Below, piece after piece: positions 33,701-39,200 of a stretch of DNA of 64,000 nucleotides. The notes under the pieces are model-generated. The model saw nothing but the letters and a program-made list of their open reading frames with translations, was not told the origin of the DNA and did not search any database. Position 1 is the stretch's first letter; each line of letters opens with the position of its first letter. Origin of the DNA: Asterias amurensis (lineage: Eukaryota; Echinodermata; Asteroidea; Forcipulatida; Asteriidae); NCBI RefSeq assembly GCF_032118995.1, contig NC_092650.1, forward strand, positions 7,998,001 through 8,062,000, given 5' to 3'. A program made the position numbers and the translations under genes.

Positions 33701-36145
33701 TGATAAGCAGAGTGTGGGTTGGAGACACCAGTGAGAAAGTGTCCTTAAGCAAGTTATTTTACCATAGTTGCTTTGTCCTTCCGATAGGCGTAGCTGTGTA
33801 GGTCCTGTGCGTTGTGTAATACACCTATAAGAACCCAGTGAACTTATCGTAAAAAGAAGGAGTTCTCCACCGGTGTTCCTGCAGCCGAAACGCTGGGATT
33901 AATCCTAACTCGAGTTAGGAAGAATAACCCATCCTAACTTAGGATGGGTTCAATGCGTCCTACGTATTTGGATACGGATCTGAACCCGTTATAAGTCCTA
34001 AGATTAATCCTAAGTTAGAAAGAGTTTGGTGAAATCGACGGCTGGTTTGATTGGCAGCATGGTGTGCAACAGCACCTTGTAAATCATTACATGGTGCTAT
34101 GTAAAGTAAAATTGTCTCATACTTCAAAATCGTAGCTCCACATACATGTACCTTGCTGGAAAAATACTGATTGTTGGAGTGTTTGAGTGTCATTTGAGTG
34201 ACTGATTTGAGAGCTATATAAGAAGCCATTATAATTTGTTATTGCTGACACCTTTGATGTTTGCGTTTATTGTCAGGTGGGAACAATGCAGGGGGTGGAG
34301 CTCAAAGGGGTGGGCGGGGAGGAGGGGGAGGGGGAGGTGGAGGTGGAGGTGGAGGAGGTCAATGGAACAACAGGCAACAACAACGACCAGGATATGGAAA
34401 TAGCGGCACTGGAGGAAATAACCAGCAGAGGAACTTTGCATCCAGACGATGGGAAGGGAACCAATCAAGGTAAGAGTACCAGCCATCATCAGTCAGACAG
34501 GAAAAGGACCTGGGCCCAGATTTCATTGAGCTGCTTAGCAGAAATTCCTGCTTGACAAATTTATTTGCTAAAAGCAAAAAAATTGAGTGGGGTCACAACA
34601 ATTAAAGTTCTTAATGTAATTTTGGCTGTTGGTAACCTGTTTATGTTAAGCAGTACTTTTCTTTGCTTAGCATCTTTTTTTACTTACAAGCTTTACAAAA
34701 TTGGGCACTGGGCTGGATTTCACAAAGCCATGAGATTATTTTAATAGGATGTTCAATCGTTGCGCTACCAGCTGCTTACACATTTGACTCGAACTGCCTT
34801 TGGCCAGCGGGCAAGCTTGATGGTCTAGTGGTAAGACATCTGTGTAAATATGGGCTAAATTGGTCGTCAAAGTTGCAAGTAAATAGAGAAAGAAAAAAAA
34901 ACTTGTTGTACATTTGTGTGCTATCAGATGCCGGAGACAGGTTTCAGGCCTTAAGTTTTTGTGATTCAAATATTGAATCACAAATTACCTCTTTCTCAAA
35001 ACCTATGTTACTTCAGAGGAAATCCTTTCTCCCAATATTTTATACTATCAACAGCTCTCCATTGCTTGTTACTACATTAAGTAAATTTTGTGCTTATATA
35101 TATTTTGAGTAATTACCACACATGTACAGTGCCTTGAAGAGTGATTACCAGACGTATACCTTTCCTTTAACAGGACTGACAACAGAATGGACGCCAGGCA
35201 GGACAGTCGTGGGCAAGTTTCAGGCCAGCAACCCTATGGGCGCATGAGCGGAGACAACCGGAACCGAGAGGGATCCTACATGCAGAGAGGAGAGCCCAGG
35301 GGTAACATCAGAGGCAATGGGAACCAACAACAGAGGGGTGGAGCTAACATGAGGAGACCTGGAAGGGGGTTCAGGTCTGGAAGTGCTGGAGGGAGGGGGA
35401 GCGGTGGCGGTGGTGGTGGGGGTTGGACCGGACAAGGTGGTGGAAAGGATCAGTACTCAAGGTGAGTATGGTTGAAGAGATGTATAGGGACTGCTAGGGT
35501 GTTGGACTCCAACATTACCATCTGGTACTGTTTTTTCTTTGTAAAGGCTTTGCTTGTCCATGCCATTATTTATGCACTCTTGAAATGTTTGCTTGCTTGT
35601 AATAATGTTGTTACATACATGTAATGTATTAGTAATAGTAACATTTATTTCAGTGTTGTCATACAAAACAATAATACAATAATGTACATTTATGTCAAAA
35701 TTATATTTAAAAAAAAGCAATTTAGTCAGAGTATGACTAGGCAATCTAGGCAATTTTGTTTGGAGGTGTGCGCACAACACAGTCTTGTGCATTCTTCGCT
35801 TTCACTGCTAGAGCCTAAAATAAGGCTACTCTTACCGTGTAATAGAGGTTATGGTGACGCGTCAGTGCAGAATTCCCTGGTACATAAGCAAAGCCAACAA
35901 ATTCAGCTTTGCTGTTGCTTCAATCTACAGCTATGCAAAGCCGGTTAAGACTTTCTTTAAAATTACAATTCCTTAATGTCAAGAAGCTGCAATCTCCACT
36001 TTAAATGTATTTGTCAATTTAATTAATCTTGTGAGTTTTTTTCTTTGCCATCTCTAGGTTTCAACAAACACCCAAGACAGGCCGTGGAGGTAGAATGGGA
36101 TTACGAGAGAACCAAGGCAGACACAGTCGTTCCTTCACAAGATAA
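251..36145 (+). CDS. VIRMA: VIRMA (protein virilizer homolog), 29 exons, 5' partial
   Basis: Virilizer/VIRMA is the nuclear scaffold of the m6A writer's regulatory subcomplex (with WTAP, ZC3H13 and HAKAI), linking METTL3-METTL14 to target mRNA. Exons: 251-334, 1493-1623, 2961-3189, 4235-4316, 4954-5176, 5728-5965, 7905-8005, 9387-9499, 9920-10252, 10627-10776, 11743-11934, 12584-12669, 13152-13298, 14592-14760, 15348-15484, 21420-21528, 23815-23905, 24605-24817, 25414-25519, 26615-26847, 27719-27998, 28754-29023, 30141-30259, 30788-30864, 32394-32566, 33242-33374, 34277-34469, 35174-35461, 36058-36145. Every junction has AG/GT and matching phase, and the sum is 4788 nt (1595 residues plus TAA). 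Recognisable family blocks are QPIAVNMRQLKAG, LLSELLPLPLPM, QNTSRPPSMHVDDF and the terminal GRHSRSFTR. From memory of the 1812-residue human protein, roughly the first 330 human-equivalent residues, including the acidic N-terminal part, lie upstream of the window. The first intron's flank at 1-250 contains no further exon that I can support. Confidence 0.95.
1664..2089 (+). mobile_element. tRNA-derived SINE (copy 1)
   Basis: The head tgtcgtggccgagcggttaa has a good pol III A box (TGGCCGAGCGG) and, 62 bp on, a B-box-like tttgaatccc, resembling tRNA-Leu/Ser. A conserved central stretch (gtccttaagcaagacact) follows, and it ends with gcactatataagaggcc and 37 bp of ATT repeats. It sits in VIRMA intron 2. 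Confidence 0.8.
2100..2955. other. Rest of VIRMA intron 2
   Basis: I see no coding, RNA or clear repeat structure here apart from AT-rich sequence. The open frame at 2100-2387 has no homology I recognise. Confidence 0.5.
3690..4095. mobile_element. Dispersed repeat family A with terminal hairpin (copy 1), intron 3
   Basis: The hairpin pairs ttgcacgctgtgaagg / cgtcacagcgtgcaac and ttttgtacaccctcgagggg / cccctcgagtgtacaaaa around ggcttcgcc (3955-4090). Upstream it shares acatggcttgacgggc, gttcccggcgttggtc and atgtttgaagatgacaa with copies at 13340 and 25668. Confidence 0.75.
4405..4865. mobile_element. TTAA-flanked MITE, family D, copy in intron 4
   Basis: Flanked by TTAA on both sides (4405-4408 and 4862-4865). 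Core strings: gtaattgtcaaagaccag, gcacaaaataacaaacctgt, gttgcgagataataatgaaa, cacaatgtattatatta, ccaatagtgtccactgcc. Full-length type with inverted termini (..CCACATTTGGTAATTG / CTACCAATAGTGTCCACTG). Confidence 0.75.
5187..5226 (+). repeat. (AAT)n microsatellite 10 bp after the exon 5 donor
   Basis: gataataataat... about 13 units. The exon 5 donor is gtgagattgataat. Confidence 0.95.
5590..5690. mobile_element. Family E MITE relic 5' of VIRMA exon 6
   Basis: acttcctgcgaatccaatgc, ttcgcagcgaaagcagagct and gtgatgtcaaatgggcttcg match family E in order. It accounts for part of the open frame that precedes exon 6. Confidence 0.5.
6230..7170. mobile_element. Foldback element with strong inner hairpin, carrying SINE copy 2
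   Basis: The hairpin at 6260-6440 pairs cggagcgttctattttcccg with cgggaaaatagaacgctcc-type sequence and actatgactcccgaggtgat with atcaccgagggagtcatagt. Right after it comes ttttttataacacccc (6440-6455), whose inverted copy ggggtgttataaaac is at 7148-7162. Between them are the SINE at 6511-6871 and a cacggcaaaccgatgcacta repeat (7027-7070). Confidence 0.55.
6511..6871 (+). mobile_element. tRNA-derived SINE (copy 2)
   Basis: Full-length: A box tggccgagtggataag, B box gggttcgaatctcgg, central gtccctgagcaagacactt, and a 3' end agcgctatataaaaacgg plus ATT repeats. It lies in VIRMA intron 6, inside a larger foldback-like element (about 6230-7170). Confidence 0.85.
7505..7840. mobile_element. Palindromic MITE, family H, intron 6
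   Basis: aatgtccacagatttacatc at the left pairs with tgtaaatctgtggacattt at the right. Nearly the whole 310 bp folds (gataatgatag / ctatcattatc; tggtctcatgagacca at the centre, 7645-7672). The right end runs aagtacccaaatcctttaa. A terminal fragment recurs at 20118-20172. Confidence 0.8.
7905..15484 (+). CDS. VIRMA: VIRMA exons 7-15 (residues 330-805)
   Basis: These nine exons encode the central alpha-helical (armadillo-like) body. Exon 7 could start at 7905 (VQPP) or 7911 (PP), since both acceptors keep the frame. It continues IKAFPTTAKVTGPPNTADPY, matching human VKSFPTMARITGPP. Exon 9 is the longest (333 nt) and ends with FTTVGRTALAHVFTMDDN, close to human FNPVGRSAVGHVFSLEKN. Exon 12 has the block LSVIQLYSSSSMNAFINVIK. 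Exon 15 has GLTVLSELLPLPLPM, nearly identical to human. The exon 12 donor GTAATA is itself the start of a 90-bp AAT microsatellite. Exons 13 and 15 are preceded closely by repeat-derived sequence. Confidence 0.9.
8246..8535. mobile_element. TTAA-flanked palindromic MITE, family C, intron 7
   Basis: TTAAAGGAACACGTTACC at the left and GGCAACGTGTTCCTTTAA at the right. The centre is cccataaatgg paired with its complement around tcatcaatttga. The TTAA flanks are exact (8246-8249 and 8532-8535). The right inner arm is deleted relative to the copy at 14086. Confidence 0.85.
8540..8840 (+). repeat. Degenerate ggcttgggctcg minisatellite, intron 7
   Basis: Repeated variants of ttgggctcgg / ggcttgggctt, interrupted. 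It generates overlapping open frames (repeated leucine/glycine/tryptophan peptides) that lack splice or homology support. Confidence 0.55.
9132..9347. mobile_element. TTAA-flanked MITE, family D, internally deleted, intron 7
   Basis: Starts TTAAAAGCAGTGGACACTA and ends ccagtgtctTTAA. Reverse orientation relative to the copy at 4405. The middle is deleted. Confidence 0.75.
10791..11155. mobile_element. TTAA-flanked MITE, family D, intron 10
   Basis: TTAAGACACTGGACACC at the left, GTGTCCAGTGCCTTAA at the right. The internal gttttatactatcaacagct and gcataaaataacaag strings are shared with the other copies. It begins 14 bp after the exon 10 donor. Confidence 0.8.
11972..12110. repeat. 'gttaggactagtcc' palindromic repeat, intron 11
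   Basis: gtcgatttcacaaagagtta to gtctttgtgaaatccacccc, with ggactagtcctaag and four tandem copies of ttgtcttaac inside. Related copies: 41190, 58013, 33890, 54186. Confidence 0.7.
12108..12335. repeat. 'cccaatttcataaac' dispersed repeat, intron 11
   Basis: gggcccaatttcataaacat, gctgcttaagcacaacaaca and atctctgtgaaattggtcac at the inverted end. Related copies near 22744, 25587 (truncated), 34512, 37790 and 47655. Confidence 0.6.
12670..12762 (+). repeat. (AAT)n microsatellite at the exon 12 donor
   Basis: About 31 trinucleotides of TAA/AAT starting with the exon 12 splice donor itself (AAG|gtaataataat). Confidence 0.95.
12899..13000 (+). mobile_element. Family B-like fragment, intron 12
   Basis: acagttgcgctattcctatt, ggtggagagtagtcacgtgg, gggtgtttaaaaggttgata: the left end of a family B-related element. 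It lies about 150 bp before the exon 13 acceptor. Confidence 0.5.
13340..13775. mobile_element. Dispersed repeat family A (copy 2), intron 13
   Basis: Same order as the copy at 3690: gattggtcgagaaccaatca, attcccagcgttggtc, tttgaagatgacaacagaac, then the hairpin ttttgtacaccctcaggggg / ccccctcgggtgtacaaa. Confidence 0.75.
14086..14477. mobile_element. TTAA-flanked near-perfect palindrome, family C, intron 13
   Basis: 392 bp folding almost end to end: TTAAAGGAACACGTTGCC to GGCAACGTGTTCCTTTAA, with matching inner blocks (cctcgaaattgcgtggtttt against aaaaccacgcaatttcgagg; ggccatttatggg against cccataaatggcc) and centre near 14281. TTAA on both sides. Confidence 0.9.
14955..15319. mobile_element. 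MITE family D, intron 14, next to exon 15
   Basis: Contains gccaaagaccagacttctca, gcataaaataacaaggctgt and gttttatactatcaatagct. It ends accttccctTTAA at 15319, 29 bp before exon 15, so the branch-point region of that acceptor abuts the element. Confidence 0.75.
15536..15725. mobile_element. TTAA-flanked palindromic MITE, family E, intron 15
   Basis: TTAAGCCCAGTTCATACTTC to GAAGTATGAACCGGGCTTAA with gcgaatgcgaatg-type inner repeats. TTAA at 15536-15539 and 15722-15725. It lies 51 bp after the exon 15 donor. Confidence 0.8.
15775..15870 (+). mobile_element. Family B-like fragment, intron 15
   Basis: ctcagacagttttgctattc, cttttggtggagagctcgct, cacgtgggggtgtttaacgg, the same left end as at 12899. 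Confidence 0.5.
16000..18070. other. VIRMA intron 15, left of the GPCR
   Basis: Mostly unique-looking AT-rich DNA. A short inverted pair (tacgcctctcttaat at 16653 and taagagaggtgtac at 16757) brackets about 100 bp, and several tacatgtacatg strings occur. No exon-like frame. Confidence 0.5.
16875..16955. mobile_element. Family A hairpin fragment, intron 15
   Basis: ttgttgcatgctttgatggg, cttgtacgcctaaggggga, ccattttcccatgagggtgt: only the terminal hairpin part of family A. Confidence 0.5.
18076..18132 (+). other. tRNA-like fragment
   Basis: agtagctcagttggtagagt, ggcacgttaatccagaggtt, taggttca resemble the D-arm to T-loop part of the tRNA-like arms at 29121 and 49271. No 3' acceptor half pairs with it, so it is a relic rather than a tRNA gene. 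It sits just 3' of the nested GPCR. Confidence 0.5.
18142..19161 (-). CDS. Rhodopsin-class GPCR, intronless, nested in VIRMA intron 15
   Basis: A single uninterrupted 339-residue reading frame with seven hydrophobic segments. Class A landmarks are GN25 in TM1, NLAIVD with D53 in TM2, a TM3 end of E116-C-Y in place of DRY followed by GIVYPLQH, and N289-P-I-L-Y in TM7, then a basic helix 8 and a C309-P-C311 palmitoylation-type site. Oddities: TM6 reads CIILISPTKI and lacks the usual CWxP. No cysteine precedes TM3 and extracellular loop 2 has none, so the canonical TM3-ECL2 disulphide is absent. ECL1 is long and Asn-rich with sequons at N75 and N82. The N-terminus is very short (about 10 residues). 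It is probably a plasma-membrane receptor with unknown ligand; I cannot place it in a subfamily. It is antisense to VIRMA and uninterrupted, which fits a retroposed or lineage-expanded receptor. The start is the ATG at 19161. Confidence 0.88.
   Translation of the reverse strand: MYSSTSSTVLLYMEEITSSLGFIGNLLVSVTILRTKSLHNLTNYLILNLAIVDSLYLLSTTFDPWVKWTNTESNNTDENENTTMNVGHVTLQLLMHVQYSLIGTSTCSIALVTFECYMGIVYPLQHMSYFIKWKVALLLLTVWIVPFILELPATIVYIFFLPSTQYTVYPTAMNQPWLWLFPIISSGVLYLVPVGALIGMYARILQNLKLHARIFRRQGIIGPPQELSRAHHRVARTLILVTAACIILISPTKIICLYLTAQAPRSSPASKQVLLQLSFLLSAANSAINPILYALKYKPMRRAFRGMICPCVGSRSVESSESGSEMQTKVLKSQEKSTS
19200..21410. other. VIRMA intron 15, right of the GPCR
   Basis: This is the upstream (promoter) side of the GPCR. 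I see no TATA box at a convincing distance. It contains the family H fragment (20118), a SINE-tail-like stretch near 21060 (tatagcgcttatatccgcc) and tacatgtacatgtacatc at 20743. No gene. Confidence 0.45.
20118..20172. mobile_element. MITE family H terminal fragment
   Basis: gatctatggacattgtgttt, then acaaaaagtacccatacc and ctttaa: the outer end of the element at 7505 without its hairpin. Confidence 0.55.
21420..30864 (+). CDS. VIRMA: VIRMA exons 16-24 (residues 806-1305)
   Basis: These exons encode the C-terminal part of the helical body. Exon 16 carries NHRRLWSLYLLSESAQIQQI (human counterpart NTRKLWSMHLHVQAKLLQEI). Exon 17 carries LQQILRRVCWQLADLAAPTA, close to human IQHMLRRICVQLCDLASPTA. 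Exon 20 ends MLLDYDYGFFYVKW, matching human FLAEHDYGLFHLK. Exons 22-23 are acidic, with DDRLNTGFWLGPPG and the LDLQAELEKDL motif. Exon 24 begins a basic segment of conserved C-terminal type. Insertions relative to the remembered human sequence include the low-complexity KKTQP repeats in exon 18 (24605-24817). Confidence 0.9.
21585..21737. repeat. Short foldback repeat, intron 16
   Basis: atagaccttttcgcaaatac pairs with gtatttgcgataaggtctat, and aggtgcattgtgg with cccacaatgcacct. It begins 56 bp after the exon 16 donor. Confidence 0.65.
21765..22521 (-). mobile_element. CR1/L2-like LINE 3' fragment in VIRMA intron 16
   Basis: Minus-strand reading gives AFITSRLDNGNSLLYGI, then after frame breaks KQLHWLTVCQRIKFKIILLA, and LWNSLPLHIRATMSLDILKT, matching the C-terminal tail of the RT at 52672. 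The 3' end (aaagcgccatct...) abuts AAT repeats at 21771-21787, as expected for this LINE class. It is broken by stops and frameshifts, inserted antisense to VIRMA. Confidence 0.8.
23085..23632 (+). mobile_element. Dispersed repeat family B (copy 1), intron 16
   Basis: About 545 bp beginning ttcctattggtggagagcgc after cataaatacctcggacag. It includes tgtgcttataagacagtttc, ccgagggcggcggagggcct and a terminal hairpin in which aggcctggttcttgataatt pairs with agttatcaagaaccaggcct. Nearly the same sequence occurs in the same orientation at 31772-32312. Confidence 0.8.
25668..26085. mobile_element. Dispersed repeat family A (copy 3, inverted), intron 19
   Basis: Inverted relative to copies 1 and 2: the hairpin comes first (25672-25765, partly deleted), then gttgtcatcttcaaacatta, ccaatgctgggaacgat, gcccgtcaagccatgtaac and tggttctcaaccaatcaaac. 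Confidence 0.75.
26118..26425 (-). repeat. Dispersed repeat R, inverted copy, intron 19
   Basis: gatgactagagcaagctagt, atcctataagctaaagtagt, ccgccctggtaatagttata and ctacctggcaagtagataca are the reverse complement, in reverse order, of the copy at 30392. Confidence 0.7.
26884..27391. mobile_element. Foldback element, intron 20
   Basis: acgccggtgtggtggtttca and cgccgtgttcagttttccgg at the left pair with gaaaccgccacaccggtgt and cggaaaactgaacacggcgg at the right (27337-27391). The loop of about 400 bp has a second ccgtgttcagttttccgggt-like copy near 26985 and no coding frame. It starts about 36 bp after the exon 20 donor. Confidence 0.7.
27415..27555 (-). mobile_element. MITE family D fragment, intron 20
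   Basis: Inverted partial copy: ggcatctgaaagcacacaaa, agggtgttttttctttgatt, gagaatactggtctgttaca. Both termini are lost. Confidence 0.6.
28285..28440 (+). mobile_element. Diverged SINE fragment
   Basis: ttttggtggccgggccaagt (A-box-like), gtggattcaagtccttgtc (B-box-like) and acttgtgtacttcagcatg follow the SINE order with many changes. VIRMA intron 21. Confidence 0.45.
29121..29583. mobile_element. Foldback element with tRNA-like sequence at both ends (copy 1)
   Basis: The two ends are inverted copies: left gttgaacaaagaattgacta, right its exact complement, identical over the first 41 bp. Similarity then continues through about 200 bp per arm (e.g. ggatcacacccaaattacg against its complement near 29405), with a centre of about 60 bp around 29350. 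Read outward on the minus strand, the left arm forms a tRNA-like 72-mer: seven-base acceptor pairs GACTAGA/TCTAGTC, a D-arm GCTCAGTTGTTAGAGC, and ggttcgaatcc as T-arm/B box. The right arm has the same with about 19 nt deleted. In VIRMA intron 22. Confidence 0.75.
29702..30077. mobile_element. TTAA-flanked MITE, family D, intron 22
   Basis: TTAAAGACGGTGCACACTA to GTGTCCACTGCCTTTAA with TTAA on both sides. A small internal inverted repeat surrounds gagacctcaaattc/gaggtctcaaaatc. It lies 119 bp right of the tRNA-like foldback element. Confidence 0.8.
30392..30690 (+). repeat. Dispersed repeat R, intron 23
   Basis: ctacttgcaaggtagagttt, ttattctactgccgcggaga, ctattaccagggcggatggt, tttagcttataggatcgtaa. 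Opposite orientation to 26118-26425. Confidence 0.7.
31344..31530. mobile_element. Palindromic MITE, family E (copy 2), intron 24
   Basis: gaagcccggttcattcttcc to atgaagtatgaaccaggctt, with gacgtcaaattcacgtcaaa as in the copy at 15536. TTAA survives on the right only. Confidence 0.75.
31772..32312 (+). mobile_element. Dispersed repeat family B (copy 2), intron 24
   Basis: Same order as the copy at 23085: tcctattggtggagagtgcg, gcttgcacctgtgcttataa, catttcatagctggaggggt, tttttatgaatgggaatcaa, the ttgataatttacctc hairpin, ending acattgattcccttattta. Confidence 0.8.
32394..32566 (+). CDS. VIRMA: VIRMA exon 25, conserved C-terminal signature
   Basis: This exon encodes residues 1305-1362 and contains DIFRQRAQNTSRPPSMHVDD, nearly identical to human VIRMA (DIFRQRKQNTSRPPSMHVDD). 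It is the strongest single piece of evidence for the gene's identity. It joins exon 24 in phase 1 (A|AT gives Asn) and ends in CGG|gtaagc. The acceptor (cacccggtctcctcag) lies about 80 bp downstream of a large repeat (31772-32312). Confidence 0.95.
32952..33118. repeat. Palindromic repeat, intron 25
   Basis: gaaaggtttgcgttaacacc pairs with ggtgttactgcaaacctttc, and gttggggtggttctgaaaa with ttttcagaaccaccccaac. A one-armed relative is at 42936-43030 (gaaaggtttacggtaacacc, gttggggtggttctgaaaag). Confidence 0.75.
33242..36145 (+). CDS. VIRMA: VIRMA exons 26-29, RGG/Gly-rich tail
   Basis: Exons 33242-33374, 34277-34469, 35174-35461 and 36058-36145 encode residues 1363-1595, an arginine/glycine-rich disordered tail: GRSGRGGGF, a run of about a dozen consecutive glycines in exon 27, GRGFRSGSAGGRGSGGGGGG in exon 28, then the conserved end GRHSRSFTR-stop (human GRHVRSFTR). 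RGG tails bind RNA and are typical arginine-methylation targets. That is family-level knowledge, not shown here. The glycine run is coded by GGA/GGT/GGG triplets and is prone to length polymorphism. The exon 28 acceptor tract (cctttcctttaacag) coincides with the end of a TTAA-type repeat. Confidence 0.92.
33640..34250 (+). mobile_element. Diverged SINE with a palindromic insert
   Basis: Recognisable parts are gataagcagagtgtgggttg, gtccttaagcaagttatttt, gaacccagtgaacttatcg and the tail agctatataagaagccatta. It is split by a member of the 'gttaggactagtcc' palindromic family (about 33890-34040). It occupies VIRMA intron 26. Confidence 0.6.
34840..35172. mobile_element. MITE family D remnant abutting exon 28
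   Basis: Recognisable strings: gggctaaattggtcgtcaaa, ttgttgtacatttgtgtgct, gttttatactatcaacag-like tatactatcaacagctctcc. Two successive versions of the right end occur: gtaattaccacacatg...gccttgaa and gtgattaccagacg...cctttaa. The second is directly followed by the exon 28 AG. Confidence 0.65.
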
Positions 36146-36840
36146 ACAAACAGATAGCAGAAAAGATATGTACAATAGAATACACATCAAGACAATGCTC
36201 TTCTTTGGGTTTCTAGAAACACCAAAGACAAGATGTGGCAAACAATTTGAGTTGTGAGAGCCAACAGTGCAGGTCTTTGGGTTTATAGAAACACCAAAGA
36301 CAAGATGTGGCGGACAATATAGACTATGTAAGAGCCAATATTGCGGGTCTTTGGGTTTCTAGAAACACCAAAGACAAGATGTGGCGGACAATTTGGACTA
36401 TGTAAGAGCCAACACAGAACAGTCGTTTCTTCACGAGATTTTTAAAGAAAAGACAGCATAAACATGTACAATGTACATAAAGTGTGAAGAAAATGTGGGA
36501 TCTTTAGGTTCCAAAGACAGGAACCTGTGGCAGTATGCGAGTACCACACAAGACCAGTGCAGTTCACAGTGACAGTGAACCTTCGCAAGATTTTTAAAAA
36601 GACAGCAGAATTATGTATGATGTACATAAACTATGTGGATGAAGACAATGTTGGATCTTGAGGTTTCAACAAACATTAAAACAGGAACTGAGGGTCACGT
36701 TGGATTTTATGCAAGAACCAACACAGAACACACTCGATTATCTTTCATCTGTTCATAAGATAAATAAAATGGCAGCTTAAACATGGTTGATGTACATGTA
36801 GAAAATGTAATAAATCCGAAGATAATGTTGAAAACACAAT
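36146..36840 (+). other. VIRMA 3' UTR with reiterated terminal-exon copies
   Basis: AATAAA hexamers lie at 36763-36768 and 36809-36814, suitable as poly(A) signals for VIRMA. Between the stop and these signals, short segments resembling the last exon recur: tctttgggtttctagaaac at about 36206, 36275 and 36349, then fuller units starting near 36500 and 36655. The units carry recognisable versions of the exon's aaacacccaagacag, agaaccaaggcagacacag and cgttccttcacaagat strings. No coding frame is kept. Confidence 0.6.
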
Positions 36841-37033
36841 GGAGTTTTGTATCTTTAAGTCTACGAAATGGAACTTTGTTTTAAAAATACTCAACTAAAC
36901 CAAAGTTGTATTCACCACTTTGCTGTATCGTGTATTGAATGGCACCATCAAATGTTACAGCGCCTACATTGTATGTCATTGGTGATTTTGTCCCCCAGTG
37001 TGCGTGTTCTCCATACGGTAAAATAACATGGGC

Positions 37034-37382
37034 TTAAAGCCATTGGACACTTTCGGTGCAGACAAAAATTTAAAAGTTCACAGATTTACAAATAATTTAC
37101 AGGGTAATGGTGAAAGACTTATCTTGAAATATTATTCCATGAAATGCTTTACTTTTTGAGAAAAATTAAACAATAAATTCTCGATATCGAGAACTACGGA
37201 TTTATTTTAAACACGTCATGTCAAACGTGCAGAAACAAGGGTGGGTTTTCCCATTGTTTTCTCCCGACTCCGATGACCGATTGAGCCTAAATTTTCACAG
37301 GTTTGTTATTTATATATAAGTTGTGATACACGAAGTGTTGGTCTGGACAATACTGTTTACGGAAAGTGCCCAATGGCTTTAA
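37034..37382. mobile_element. TTAA-flanked MITE, family F
   Basis: TTAAAGCCATTGGACACTTT at the left, AGTGCCCAATGGCTTTAA at the right, and internal caataaattctcgatatcga. Exact TTAA flanks. Lies between VIRMA and the RING gene. Confidence 0.85.
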
Positions 37383-39128
37383 GGAAGGTGATTCAAAAGA
37401 GGGCACTATCAGATGGAAGTTTACACAATTTGCCTTGTGGGAGACAGGATCTCCTGCCCCACTTTGCAAAAGGCACTGTCATGGTCATTGGGAAGTCTTT
37501 GAGAATGTTTTTGAAGGGGTACCTACATGAAGGCCGTTTCCTCTGTAGCTGGCATCAGTGCAATTCCAGGCCTTGTGCCCTCGATCAGCAATAAAATAAG
37601 AGCCAAATTATGAGAAGTCCATCTATAAGCTTGACTCAGAATCTGATTTGTGTATGTTATGAAATGGATCTTTAAATTGTTTGAAACAGTTATAGAATAT
37701 TGAATGTCTGTGACCCTTGCTTCATGTGGCTATAAACACACGACTCAGAAGGGGTTTTGAATGCGATATGGTATTAGCACTTCAACTGGGCCCAATTTCA
37801 TGGCTCTGCTTACCGTTAAGTAAAGAATGAGCAGTTGCGGAAGCAGGGAGCTCCGCGCTTTTGTCAATCAAATTTCACAGGTACGTAAGCAGGGTATTTT
37901 AGCTTGTGCATGGCGTACTCCACAAATTTGGTGCTTACCCAGTAAGTGCAGAATTCTGTAAAATTGAGCCCTAACATGCCTAATGGTGAATGTTTTTAAT
38001 TTGATTGCAGGAAGTAACAAACACGAGATGGAGTAGACACACAATCAAACAATATCAACCATCTGAAAACAATGATTTATAATCAATATTACTATTTGTT
38101 TTATTGTTAGAAAACAAACAAGATTACTGAAAAAGTAACAATAAAATTATAAAATTTGTCAATAAAATTACAAAATTTGTTGAAAGGTGGGTTACTTTAT
38201 CATTGAAATGTTACTTTGAAAAAGAAAATATGATATCATTTTTATGATAAAGGCATTTTTGGTATTGTATTTTCAAAGCTTATGGAAGGTAAATCACAAC
38301 TGGCCTTTTAATTAAATGAAATTGTAACTTTAGAAGGATACTAATGACGCTAGAAAACCCTAGTCATGACTGGCGATGGTCGTTTTTTTAACATATTTGT
38401 TTTGTAGTCACCGATATATTGCAACCGTAACATACATTACTGGAGAACATACATGTATCTATATCAAACAAACATCTATAGCAAGATTTGTAGACTTGCC
38501 CAGTCCCTCTGAACCAGTCAAGTGTCTCCATTACAGACTTAAGAAAACCCTGTGTTTAGAAAAACTAAATAGACGATCAACTTCTTTCTCAACTACTCAG
38601 ATCTACCATCATAGAAAAATACATTCACAACTTCAAACAATTATACTTTCAAACTGTGTAAGAACCTGTGTGTTAACACGCTTTAAAGAGAAACTGTAAT
38701 ATAAAATAAAAAGGAAGAGAAACAATGATGTGTTTAGCTTTGGTGTGCGATTAAATTTCTGGAGTCAATTTCTTCTCAAAGTTCAGTTGACTTCTTGGAT
38801 GTTAAACTGCCATACCCTGTAACAGTCTTGCATATTATCTGTTTTTAATACGCTTTTTAAAATGTTGTTTTTCTACAAGTACAAAAATGTCTGAAAGAAA
38901 AATAATGTAGTGAAATAATACCATGTAGTTCCATTTGTTCTTTGTGAAAAAATACATATAAATGGTGCAGAAAGGCTCCAACAAAATTAGAAGTTTTTTG
39001 TTTTACAATGCCCTTCAGTTAAGAAAATAAATGAATATCATGCTGAGTGGGTTTAGTTACTCCCACTGTTTACATTGTGCTAGAACGGAATGTTTCAGAT
39101 TACCCTCCCGGTTGCTTCCAGACAACTC

Positions 39129-39200
39129 TTAAAGCCGTTATACACTTTCGGTACAGAAAAAAAAAAGTTCACAGATTTACAAATAATTTACAGGGTTTAT
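39129..39200. mobile_element. MITE family F, left-end fragment
   Basis: TTAAAGCCGTTATACACTTT, then acagatttacaaataattta, before it breaks off into an unrelated repeat (gccattgccacctactcc) that also occurs at about 43150. Confidence 0.6.

Noticed and set aside
38010..38180. Extra 3' UTR exon of VIRMA after the acceptor tttgattgcag
   Set aside because: An AATAAA cluster follows, but no donor after the stop codon could be matched with confidence, and the proximal AATAAA signals suffice.
38376..38699. 107-codon frame downstream of VIRMA
   Set aside because: No recognisable family, no promoter or splice context; AT-rich intergenic DNA.
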